A DNA stretch of 64,000 nucleotides from Paraburkholderia bannensis. GTDB taxonomy: Bacteria > Pseudomonadota > Gammaproteobacteria > Burkholderiales > Burkholderiaceae. A model generated the notes under the pieces. That model searched no databases and was not told the origin of the DNA. It saw only the letters and a program-made list of their open reading frames with translations. The number at the start of each line of letters is the position of its first letter. Within the stretch, counting starts at the first letter, position 1. This document shows positions 8,940 through 16,766 of this stretch, piece by piece. The stretch lies in the NCBI RefSeq assembly GCF_014200455.1, contig NZ_JACHBW010000011.1, positions 62,001 to 126,000 on the forward strand. Direction: 5' to 3'. Both the position numbers and the translations under genes were made by a program.

Positions 8940-11057
8940 TCACGCGGGAACCGTTTCGGCAAGCGCTGCACGCGACCACACGCGATGCTGTCCGGCGGCC
9001 TCAATGAAGGCCGCCAGTACGCGCTTGAGATCGGCGGCATCGCCTTGGGCCACGCCGTCGGCGTGATCGGGCAACTGTGCGGCGCTCAATAGCAAACGCC
9101 CTGTATCCACCGCGCCAATCGCCTTGAGATGCTTGAACGCCTCGTTGACGAAGTGACGCGCATCGCCCGATTGCACGAGCGCTTGCGCCGCCTTCTCGCC
9201 GCCAACGACAAATACCGCATCGAACATCACCGAAGGCATGCCGGCGATGGTCGCGTCAGGCACCAGACCGTCGATGGGTTCGAGCGTCGGGGCGATCAAC
9301 CATGCACTCGCGCCCTCCCTGGCGAACGCATCGCGCAATTGTTTGAGCGTCGCGGCGTCGCCCCCTGGCGCGCTTAGCATCGCGATCTTGCGCGTGGCAA
9401 TGCCAGGCTTCACGCGATTGAGCAGACTCAGCGCGGGCGAGGCCGCAAGCGTTGGCTTGCGACGCTTCGCTCCCGCCTTGGGCCTGGGCAGTCCCAGCGC
9501 CTGGGCTACGCTGCCAGCCAGATCCGCGTCGATATTCACGAGGATCTCATTGACCACGCGCTCGCGTATCTCCGGCCGCTTGACCTTGCCGAGTTCGAAC
9601 GAATACGCCGCGAGGATATGCGCTTTCTCCGGTTCCGACATGCTCTGATAAAACAACGTCGCCTGCGAAAAGTGATCGGCGAACGACTCGCTGCGCACGC
9701 GGATCTTCACACCATCCATGCGCTCCTGATAGCTTTCGAAACCGCCGTCCTTCGGCGCGGTTTCTTTCGGCCAGCCCTCGCCCACTGAATTCGGCTCGTA
9801 AGACGCGTCGCCCACGTTGATGGTCTGTCGATGCATCCCGTCGCGTTGATTGTTCTGGAAAGGGCACACCGGGCGATTGATCGGAATTTCGTGGAAATTC
9901 GGTCCGCCAAGACGGCTGATCTGCGTATCGGTATAAGAGAACAAACGCCCCTGCAAAAGCGGATCATTGGTGAAATCGATGCCGGGCACGATATGGCCCG
10001 GATGAAAGGCCACCTGTTCGGTTTCGGCGAAGAAATTGTCCGGGTTGCGATTGAGCGTCATCTTGCCGATCAGCTTGACAGGCACCAGTTCTTCGGGAAT
10101 CAGCTTGGTCGGATCGAGCAGATCGAAGTCGAACTTGTGCTCGTCGGCTTCCTCAACGATCTGCACGCCTAATTCGTACTCCGGATAATCACCGCGTTCG
10201 ATCGCTTCCCAAAGATCGCGCCGATGAAAATCGGGGTCCTTACCGGCGATTTTCTGCGCTTCGTCCCAGAGCAGCGAATATGAACCCAGCACCGGACGCC
10301 AGTGCCATTTCACGAAACGTGCGCGTCCTTTTGCGTCGATCAGCCGGAACGTGTGCACGCCAAAGCCTTCCATCGTACGCAAGCTTTTCGGGATCGCGCG
10401 ATCGGACATGGCCCAGATCACCATGTGCGCGCTTTCCGGCACCAGCGAAACGAAGTCCCAGAACGTGTCGTGCGCGGAGGCGCCGGTGGGCATTTCATTA
10501 GGCGCTTCGGGCTTCACCGCGTGTACGAAGTCGGGAAACTTGATTGCGTCCTGGATAAAGAACACCGGCATGTTATTGCCCACCAGATCGAAATTGCCCT
10601 CTTCGGTATAGAACCTGGTGGCAAAGCCGCGCACGTCGCGCACGGTATCCGCCGAGCCGCGCGGCCCTTGCACCGTCGAAAAGCGTACATAAACAGGCGT
10701 AGTCTTCGATGGGTCCTGCAGGAAGTGCGCGCGTGTGATGGCGGCCTGAGATTCGTAGACCTGGAAATAGCCGTGCGCCGCCGAACCGCGCGCGTGCACG
10801 ATCCGCTCGGGAATGCGTTCGTGATCGAAATGCGTGATCTTCTCGCGCATGATGAAGTCTTCGAGCAAGGTTGGGCCACGCGTGCCCGCTCGCAGGCTGT
10901 TCTGGTTATCGGCGATCTTTACGCCCTGATTGGTACGAAGCGCCTCGCCTTCGGGGTAGGCGCGAAAGAGTTCGAGGCTTTGCGACTTGGCATCGGGGTC
11001 ATTGGGCTGATGGGCTTGTGCGGTCTTTTTGCTTTGGGGACGATTGCGATGTGGCAT
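8940..11057 (-). CDS. katE: Large-subunit catalase HPII
   Basis: Decomposes hydrogen peroxide in the cytoplasm. The 705-residue length and extra C-terminal flavodoxin/DJ-1-like domain (from about residue 555, RKIAMLSAPGGDAATL) mark the large-subunit clade. The catalytic histidine is H88 in IVHARGSAAHGYF, the distal asparagine lies in LVGNNMPVFFIQD, and the haem-ligand tyrosine in RLFSYTDTQISRLG. AGGAG lies 6 bases before the ATG. The gene stands alone, as katE usually does; stationary-phase or stress control is expected from the family, not seen here. All active-site motifs are intact. Confidence 0.97.
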   Translation of the reverse strand: MPHRNRPQSKKTAQAHQPNDPDAKSQSLELFRAYPEGEALRTNQGVKIADNQNSLRAGTRGPTLLEDFIMREKITHFDHERIPERIVHARGSAAHGYFQVYESQAAITRAHFLQDPSKTTPVYVRFSTVQGPRGSADTVRDVRGFATRFYTEEGNFDLVGNNMPVFFIQDAIKFPDFVHAVKPEAPNEMPTGASAHDTFWDFVSLVPESAHMVIWAMSDRAIPKSLRTMEGFGVHTFRLIDAKGRARFVKWHWRPVLGSYSLLWDEAQKIAGKDPDFHRRDLWEAIERGDYPEYELGVQIVEEADEHKFDFDLLDPTKLIPEELVPVKLIGKMTLNRNPDNFFAETEQVAFHPGHIVPGIDFTNDPLLQGRLFSYTDTQISRLGGPNFHEIPINRPVCPFQNNQRDGMHRQTINVGDASYEPNSVGEGWPKETAPKDGGFESYQERMDGVKIRVRSESFADHFSQATLFYQSMSEPEKAHILAAYSFELGKVKRPEIRERVVNEILVNIDADLAGSVAQALGLPRPKAGAKRRKPTLAASPALSLLNRVKPGIATRKIAMLSAPGGDAATLKQLRDAFAREGASAWLIAPTLEPIDGLVPDATIAGMPSVMFDAVFVVGGEKAAQALVQSGDARHFVNEAFKHLKAIGAVDTGRLLLSAAQLPDHADGVAQGDAADLKRVLAAFIEAAGQHRVWSRAALAETVPA

Positions 11058-11285
11058 GCGTGGCTCCTGAGGGTAAGTCTGCAGAAGCGCAATCCCTGTG
11101 CCGTTGTGCCGTCAGGTGAGAACATGACCGCTGAAAGTCTGGGCGTAACGCGAGTTGCGCTGCCTATGGAAAATATAACCGACACGTGTGGGTTCTTATC
11201 TGGCAGTCGAGCGCGGGCGTCTGTGTTGTATGCTGCGCCAGGTGCACGTCGCGCAATCAAGCCCGTGCTTCACAAAGGCCAAGCC

Positions 11286-11486
11286 ATGAAGTCACCCAAA
11301 ACGCTGTTATTGATCGCTCTCCTCCTGCCGGCCATCGACTACGCCCAGGCATCGCAAACCTATTACTTCGGCGAAGGTCAGAGCACGCCTCAGTCACACC
11401 ACGCCAGCAAACCCACCCGCAAACAAGCCCATCGTCGCCATACCAGCCGACATTCGCCGCATCCGGACCAGTATTCGCATTCGTGA
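11286..11486 (+). CDS. Small secreted histidine-rich protein, unknown
   Basis: A 66-residue product with a clear signal peptide (MKSPKTLLLIALLLPAIDYA, likely cleavage at AQA) followed by a short polar tail rich in His, Ser, Gln and Pro. Function is unknown. The signal peptide gives moderate support that it is real, while a longer overlapping frame in the same phase begins inside the katE gene and is discounted. Confidence 0.5.
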   Translation: MKSPKTLLLIALLLPAIDYAQASQTYYFGEGQSTPQSHHASKPTRKQAHRRHTSRHSPHPDQYSHS

Positions 11487-11511
11487 TTCGCCAGCGTAGC
11501 GGCATCCGCCC

Positions 11512-11760
11512 ATGCCGGAAAAATGCGAACCCGTCCTCAACACGGTCGTCGCCTCAACCTTTCCGGTCGCGCTGCCGTTCATTCTCGTAAAGGATCTGAT
11601 CGCCGCGCTCGTCATTTCACGCGTGCTGACGCTGGCCATGCTGTTCGCCGCCGGCTTTGCGCTCGGCCGCTATACCGGCGCGGGCGCGATGAAGGCGGGC
11701 TTCGCCATGACGCTGCTGGGAGCCGTGCTGACAATGACGATCATTGCGCTGGGCGGTTGA
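11512..11760 (+). pseudogene. C-terminal remnant of a VIT/CCC1-like membrane protein
   Basis: The 82 residues contain STFPVALPFILVKDLIAALV, then SRVLTLAMLFAAGFALGRYTG and a final hydrophobic segment. This resembles the last three membrane helices of VIT1/CCC1-family transporters, in which a prolines-containing helix is followed by a small-residue helix. The cytoplasmic ferritin-like or metal-binding part and the first helices are absent. It ends tail to tail with, and overlaps by 20 bases, the next minus-strand gene. A genuine small membrane protein cannot be excluded. Confidence 0.45.
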
Positions 11761-12451
11761 CCACAGGCGCTTCCAGCAGACATCCAAACTCCGCCGCGAA
11801 TTCAACCGACACGCGCGCATGCACAGCACCTTGTTTGTCGAAGAATCGCTGGGTGCCTTCCAGCGTGAAGACGCCTTCGTGCCAGATGTTTGGGTGGATA
11901 TAGAGCCCTTGCCGCCCATCAAAGCGAAAACAGACAAATTTCTCGGGCGTGATATCGTCGCCCGGCAATGACAGCGGCACATAGAAGGGCTTGTTATCGA
12001 GCGGAAAGAACAGTTGACCGCCGTCCGGATGATAGTTCGCATGCCAAAGCAACATGCGATCCGGCCTGTGCGTTGCATCTTCGCGCGCGTCTTGCGGGTC
12101 AGTCGCATACGCAAGAACGTAATGGCCGCCAACGGCTTCGTTGCTGCCATAGAGGATGTCGCCGCGCCATTCGCTGACAAACACGCCTTCAGTGGTCCCG
12201 CCTTCGTCCCCCGTACCGGGATCGATCGGTCTTTTTCCCGTAGCGGGCCATGGCACGATTTCGACCTCGCATTCAGCCGGGTCTGCAACCAGCTTGCCGT
12301 ATCCTGCCAGCGTTGCAGGCGTCGCATCGACGACGGGCATCGTCACGCGACGCAGGCCGCGAGGAAGGCCGGGGTTGAGGTAATCGATTGCTTTGCTCAT
12401 ACCCATCTCATGAGTGATCCAGTGGATCATGAGCTTAGGACGCCGCGACAT
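11741..12451 (-). CDS. Ureidoglycolate lyase-like (AllA family) protein
   Basis: About 236 residues or fewer. The C-terminal half has the AllA-like cupin pattern QGLYIHPNIWHEGVFTLEG and KFVCFRFDGRQG; the longer N-terminal half (VDATPATLAGYGKLVADPAE) fits the extended members of the family. AllA cleaves ureidoglycolate to glyoxylate and urea in purine breakdown, but no other allantoin genes are nearby, so the substrate may differ. Three in-frame ATG codons lie within the first 18 codons and none has a strong ribosome binding site, so the start is uncertain. It is divergent from a LysR gene across a 63-base gap holding an inverted repeat, suggesting control by that regulator. Confidence 0.65.
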   Translation of the reverse strand: MSRRPKLMIHWITHEMGMSKAIDYLNPGLPRGLRRVTMPVVDATPATLAGYGKLVADPAECEVEIVPWPATGKRPIDPGTGDEGGTTEGVFVSEWRGDILYGSNEAVGGHYVLAYATDPQDAREDATHRPDRMLLWHANYHPDGGQLFFPLDNKPFYVPLSLPGDDITPEKFVCFRFDGRQGLYIHPNIWHEGVFTLEGTQRFFDKQGAVHARVSVEFAAEFGCLLEAPVVNRPAQ

Positions 12452-12465
12452 CGTCAGTCAAATTA

Positions 12466-12494
12466 ATATGAATGCTATATTTGAACATTCATAT
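12466..12494. promoter_or_regulatory. LysR-type operator between divergent genes
   Basis: Perfect 9-base arms ATATGAATG and CATTCATAT are separated by 11 AT-rich bases, the T-N11-A layout of LysR binding sites. It lies 20 bases before the LysR ATG and just upstream of the divergent ureidoglycolate-lyase-like gene, so it likely serves both. Confidence 0.7.
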
Positions 12495-12514
12495 TTATAT
12501 CTTGAGAACCGACG

Positions 12515-13486
12515 ATGGCCATGCGCTATTTCCAGCTCAGGGCGTTCGACGCGGTCGCTCGCGAGGGCAGCTTCACCCGCGCCGCGAGTCTGCTGGGTCT
12601 GACACAGCCAGCCATTACGACGCAGATCCGCAATCTCGAAGAGGACTGCAAGCAGGCGCTGTTCGTACGCACGAACGAGGGCGTCCACCTCACCGAAGCC
12701 GCCAGGCCGCTCTTCGACCTGACCCGGCAGATGTTTTCGACCGAGGAACAGATCGAGGACATGGTGAGCCAGGCGACGATGTTCCGCCACGGCAGCCTCA
12801 AGCTCGCCGCCGACGGGCCGCAGGTCGTGCTTCAGGTCGTGGCCGCATTTCGCAAGCACTATCCCGAGATCGAGATCTCCATTTCATTTGGCAGCCAGCG
12901 CGAGGTTTGGGACGATCTGATCGAATATCGCGTCGACGCGGCCGTGATCGGCAATGCCAAAAGCGACCCGCGCGTGGCCTCGATCCCCATTGCGCAACAG
13001 GACATGCGGGCACTCGTACCAAAGGGCCACGCGCTCGCGCGTTGTGCGAGCGTCTCGCTTGCCGATCTGGCTGCCTTTCCCGTGATTCGACGCGAAGCGG
13101 GTTCCAATACCCAGCGGATGGTCGACGAAGCCGCCCGGCGCGCCAAGGCTCAGCTTGTGACGGCCATGCAATTGGGAAGCCGCGAAGCGGTGATCGAAGC
13201 CGTCAGGCAGGGACTCGGCATCGGGTTCGTGCTTGAGCGCGAGGTGCCCGAGAGCAAGCGCACCATCGCGATCCCCGTCGATGAACTACGCGGCTGCAAT
13301 ATCGATTCGGTGGTCTGCCTTCACAGTCAGCGCAAGCGGGGAATCGTGCAGACCTTCCTGGGTGTCGCCGCCCTCGCCGCAAGCCTCCAGGAACCCGCTA
13401 TCAACGCTGATGGTCAAGATTCTGCGGGTGCCGCGCCGCGGCAAAGAAAAACCAGCGCTCCGCCACGAGGCCGGCGTACTGAATAG
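12515..13486 (+). CDS. LysR-family regulator with a tail read from a foreign remnant
   Basis: A LysR-type regulator. The N-terminal helix-turn-helix reads FQLRAFDAVAREGSFTRAAS and TQPAITTQIRNLEED; the substrate-binding domain contains VIRREAGSNTQRMVDEAARR and SREAVIEAVRQGLGIGFVLE. This subgroup includes regulators beside phosphonate genes, but here the divergent neighbour is a ureidoglycolate-lyase-like gene. The last 30 or so residues (after LAASLQEPA) are low-complexity and are encoded antisense to a dmsC remnant. The original C-terminus probably ended near 13400 and was extended by fusion. The regulator core looks intact. Confidence 0.88.
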   Translation: MAMRYFQLRAFDAVAREGSFTRAASLLGLTQPAITTQIRNLEEDCKQALFVRTNEGVHLTEAARPLFDLTRQMFSTEEQIEDMVSQATMFRHGSLKLAADGPQVVLQVVAAFRKHYPEIEISISFGSQREVWDDLIEYRVDAAVIGNAKSDPRVASIPIAQQDMRALVPKGHALARCASVSLADLAAFPVIRREAGSNTQRMVDEAARRAKAQLVTAMQLGSREAVIEAVRQGLGIGFVLEREVPESKRTIAIPVDELRGCNIDSVVCLHSQRKRGIVQTFLGVAALAASLQEPAINADGQDSAGAAPRQRKTSAPPRGRRTE

Positions 13487-13625
13487 CCGCCGCCGCGCAC
13501 GCGCTCGCCAGCGTAAATACGTCCCACCACAGATGATTTTGCGGAAACAGATTGAGCGGATGATCGCGATTGCCGCCGATATAGCGCAGTTCGCCATCGC
13601 GCAGATGCACGCCAGTGCTGCAGTG
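13401..13625 (-). pseudogene. C-terminal remnant of a DMSO reductase membrane anchor (DmsC-like)
   Basis: The minus-strand frame reads VHLRDGELRYIGGNRDHPLN, a helix with QYAGLVAERWFFFAAARHP, and ends QNLDHQR-stop at 13401. The final motif, AERWFFFAxARHPQNLYYQ, is characteristic of the C-terminus of DmsC, the quinol-oxidising membrane anchor of DMSO reductase-like enzymes. Only about 70 residues remain. No start, ribosome binding site, catalytic subunit or iron-sulfur subunit is nearby. The fragment lies antisense to the end of the LysR gene. Confidence 0.7.
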
Positions 13626-13653
13626 GCGTGACGCATCATTGCCGGGGCGATTC

Positions 13654-15087
13654 TTACGGGTGCATCAGGAACGCAGCAATCGCCGCAGCTGCGAATGCAC
13701 CCGCCGCGCAGACAAGGGCGACGGCGCGCATCGCCTCCAGGATGGCGTATGCATCGGAGCGCGACGCGAGCGTCCATACGAACACGATGCCCAGCACCGC
13801 AATCGCCAGCAGCCCGGCTACGCGCGCCACGGCATTGTTGATGCCGGAGGCGACGCCGGTGCGCTCGCTCGACACCGCGCCCATCACCACCGTCGTCAGC
13901 GGCGCGACCGTGATCGTCATGCCCAGCCCCAGTATCACGAGCGCCGGGAAGAAACCGGCCCAATAGCCGGCGCGCACGAAAGGCAACGCCAGCAATGCGA
14001 AGCCGATGCCCGCGATACCCGGCCCGGCCGTCAACAGCGCACGCGAACCGAAGCGGTTCGTCAGGCCGCCCGTGAAGCGCGATAGCAGGCCTATCGCGAC
14101 CGGCACCGGCAGCAGTGCCGCGCCCGCATCGGTCGCGCTAAAGCCAAGCGCACGAATCAGTGCGAACGGCAGAAAAAAGAACGCGCCACCCAGCCCGAAG
14201 TAAAGCAGCAGCGTGACGAGATTGGCGGCGACGAAATCGCGCGAGCGGAACACATCGAGCGGCATCATGGGGTTGGCGCTGCGCGATTCGATCGCCACGA
14301 AGGCGCCAAGCACGAGCACGCCCGTGCCGATTGCGCCGGGCACGAGCGGATGAGCGAAGCCGCGCGTCGATGCCTGCGTCAGCCCGAAGGTGAGCGCCGC
14401 CAGCCCGGCGGCGGCGGTGATCGCGCCGGGCCAGTCGAGTTGCCGCGACGCATCCAGCTTGTGACTGTTGGGCACCGACGTTAAGGCCAGCGCAATCGTC
14501 AGCGCGGCAAGCGGCACGTTCAGAAAAAAGATCGCGCGCCACGAAAAAGCGTCGACGAGCCAGCCGCCCGCCACCGGCCCCACCGCCGAAGTGATCGCGC
14601 CCACGCCCGCCCAGGTGCCGATGGCCCGCCCGCGCGATGTATCGTCGAAGACCGCGCCGATGATCGAAAGACTGCTGGGCACGAGCAGCGCCGCGCCGAC
14701 GCCTTGCACTGCACGCGCGGCGATCAGCGCGGCCGCGTCCGGCGCGAATCCGCATGCCGCCGACGCCAGCGTAAACAACGCGATGCCAACGATGAAAACC
14801 GTACGACGCCCGAGCAGGTCGCCCATCGACCCGCCAACCAGCACCAGCGAGCCGAGAAACAGCAGATACGCATCGACGACCCACTGCATCGCCGCGACGC
14901 TCGCACCCAGTTCGCGCTGAATCGACGGCAACGCCACGTTGACGACCGAGCCGTCGATAAAGGCCATGCTCGAACCCAGGATGGTCGCGGCGAGCGCGAG
15001 TCGCTTGTGCCGGCACGGGCGATCGACGCGGGTGGGCTGCGCGTGGATGACGAGCTTGTCGCACGGGCTGGCTTGCGCGGCGATCAC
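13654..15087 (-). CDS. DHA2-family (EmrB/QacA-like) MFS drug exporter
   Basis: A 14-helix proton-driven exporter of the inner membrane. The first helices carry ILGSSMAFIDGSVVNVALPS, motif D1 of DHA2 pumps. GDLLGRRTVFIVGIALFTLA follows as motif A, and WRAIFFLNVPLAALTIALAL as a later family signature. The open frame runs up to a TTG at 15192, but those codons are not family-like. The GTG at 15087 has GAAGG eight bases upstream and is preferred, giving about 477 residues. No membrane-fusion partner is adjacent. Substrate is unknown. Confidence 0.88.
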   Translation of the reverse strand: MIAAQASPCDKLVIHAQPTRVDRPCRHKRLALAATILGSSMAFIDGSVVNVALPSIQRELGASVAAMQWVVDAYLLFLGSLVLVGGSMGDLLGRRTVFIVGIALFTLASAACGFAPDAAALIAARAVQGVGAALLVPSSLSIIGAVFDDTSRGRAIGTWAGVGAITSAVGPVAGGWLVDAFSWRAIFFLNVPLAALTIALALTSVPNSHKLDASRQLDWPGAITAAAGLAALTFGLTQASTRGFAHPLVPGAIGTGVLVLGAFVAIESRSANPMMPLDVFRSRDFVAANLVTLLLYFGLGGAFFFLPFALIRALGFSATDAGAALLPVPVAIGLLSRFTGGLTNRFGSRALLTAGPGIAGIGFALLALPFVRAGYWAGFFPALVILGLGMTITVAPLTTVVMGAVSSERTGVASGINNAVARVAGLLAIAVLGIVFVWTLASRSDAYAILEAMRAVALVCAAGAFAAAAIAAFLMHP

Positions 15088-15278
15088 GCGCGCGGCCTTC
15101 GGGGCGCGATCGAGAAGATCGGGGTGGGCCAAGTCCGCTCCCGTGCAGATCGATGGTGAGCAGAGTCTGTTCGCGCCGGCGAGGCAAGTCAACCCGCCCG
15201 CGATGCCCTAAACTCGCGGGCTTTTGTGCCGATATGCAGTGAAGGACGCTCAAAGCGTCGATATGAACTGAAGAATCG

Positions 15279-16274
15279 ATGTACCGCCTGCCGCTTTCTA
15301 CCGCCCTGATTTCCCTCGCCCTGGCGCAATTCGCCGGATGCGCCACCCAACCCGCCGTGCATCAGGCATCCGAACCGACGTACACCGGGCCGCGCATCAC
15401 GCTGCACGCTGCGCCCGGCAACGCGGCACTAGCCGGGCTCGCCAGCAAGGATGAAACCTCCGCCATCGCGTACCTCAATGCGCGGCGCGCGGAACTGGGT
15501 CTGGGCGCGCTCGCATCCGATCCGCTGGTCGCCAAAGCGGCCGCCGCGCACGCCTCGTATCTGCAAACGAATCGCGCAACGGGCCACGAGGAAAGCGCCG
15601 GCTTGCCCGGTTTTTCAGCCGCCGACGTGACCGCGCGCGTGCGTTTGCATACGCAGACCGCGGGCGCCAGCGAAGTGTTCGCCGTCTACGGCGGACAGCG
15701 CGCGCCGCAGCGGCCAATCGCGGAGATTTTCGATTCGCCCTACCATCGCGGCGCGATGCTCTACGACTGGGCCCGCGCTGGCGAAGCGGTCGCTTCGGGC
15801 AATAGCGAGATCATCGTGGTCGATTTCGCGGACCCGCAGCCCGCCATCGGCGCCACCGAACTCGTGGCCTATCCCTACGACGGGCAGAAGGACGCGCCGC
15901 TCGCGTGGCAGGACATCGAGCAGCCGGACCCGATGGGCCCCGACACGCGCTATCGCGGCGCGGTGCTCGGCTACCCCATCACGCTCTCGGGCGGCACCAA
16001 CGCCCACATCGAACTCGCCACCTTCGAGCTACGCGACGGCCATGGCAAGAAAGTGCGCTGCCAGATCGCGCCCCTGAGCGCCGCCGATGCCGGGCGCAAC
16101 ACGGCCGTCTGTACGCCATTCTCGCCATTGCGCCCGCAAACGACCTACACGGTGCATGCAACCGGCCGGCTCACGCAGCAATACGGCGTAGCAAACGCGC
16201 CCTTCGATCTGCAGTGGTCGTTCACCACCTCGGATCCGCATGAGCGCGCGTGGCTTGAGCAGCCGCACGCGTAA
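15279..16274 (+). CDS. CAP/SCP-domain lipoprotein
   Basis: A 331-residue predicted lipoprotein: MYRLPLSTALISLALAQFAG followed by Cys21 forms a lipobox. Residues about 60-190 are a CAP (SCP/PR-1) domain, with AIAYLNARRAELGLGALASD, AAAAHASYLQTNRATGHEES and PIAEIFDSPYHRGAMLYDW. The C-terminal part (about 215-325) looks like an Ig-like domain ending in TYTVHATGRLTQQYGVANAP. Bacterial CAP proteins of this type are mostly uncharacterised extracytoplasmic proteins. The gene stands alone, between convergent neighbours. Confidence 0.8.
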   Translation: MYRLPLSTALISLALAQFAGCATQPAVHQASEPTYTGPRITLHAAPGNAALAGLASKDETSAIAYLNARRAELGLGALASDPLVAKAAAAHASYLQTNRATGHEESAGLPGFSAADVTARVRLHTQTAGASEVFAVYGGQRAPQRPIAEIFDSPYHRGAMLYDWARAGEAVASGNSEIIVVDFADPQPAIGATELVAYPYDGQKDAPLAWQDIEQPDPMGPDTRYRGAVLGYPITLSGGTNAHIELATFELRDGHGKKVRCQIAPLSAADAGRNTAVCTPFSPLRPQTTYTVHATGRLTQQYGVANAPFDLQWSFTTSDPHERAWLEQPHA

Positions 16275-16295
16275 CGCTGCGCTTCAAAGCCTCGC

Positions 16296-16730
16296 CTACA
16301 CCTTGTAAGCCGGCAGGAACTGCGCAAGACGGGCGCCCATTTCCGCGCCCAGCACCTGCAGCGCATTGAATGGGCGAATCATCACCTCGAACTCGACAAT
16401 GCGCCCCGTTTCGTCGAAGCGGATCATATCGATGCCCTTGAGCTGCTTGTCCTGCACCGTCGCGCTGAATTCCAGCACGATGTCGTGGCCATCGGCGCTG
16501 CTGAACTGGCGGTGATAGGTAAAGTCCTCGAAAATCGTGATCACCGTGCGCAACGCCATCAGCAACGCGGGCGCGGGACCGTACGGCTTGAATGCCATCG
16601 GCGAGCGGAACACGGCATCGGGATGAACGATCGACTCCAGCCTGCCAAGATCCTTGCTGACCACGAGTTCGTGCCAGATCGCCAGCGAGCGCGCCACGGC
16701 GGGCGGCAGATTCAGTGCTGCGTCGTTCAT
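16296..16730 (-). CDS. NTF2-like (SnoaL-type) small-molecule-binding protein
   Basis: A 144-residue single-domain protein with the NTF2-like pattern: LAIWHELVVSKDLGRLESIV, HPDAVFRSPMAFKPYGP and DMIRFDETGRIVEFEVMIRP, forming a cone-shaped fold used by SnoaL-like cyclases and isomerases. GGAG lies 6 bases before the ATG. It lies 36 bases downstream of fadH on the same strand and may be cotranscribed. A link to lipid or steroid-like substrates is possible, but no catalytic residues can be assigned. Confidence 0.75.
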   Translation of the reverse strand: MNDAALNLPPAVARSLAIWHELVVSKDLGRLESIVHPDAVFRSPMAFKPYGPAPALLMALRTVITIFEDFTYHRQFSSADGHDIVLEFSATVQDKQLKGIDMIRFDETGRIVEFEVMIRPFNALQVLGAEMGARLAQFLPAYKV

Positions 16731-16766
16731 ATGGACTCCGGATTGAATGTGAGGACGACTGCGTGC

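Noticed and set aside
10302..11285. Upstream part of a 394-codon plus-strand frame running into the small secreted protein gene
   Set aside because: It is antisense to katE and unlike any protein family; only the last 66 codons, with a signal peptide, are credible.
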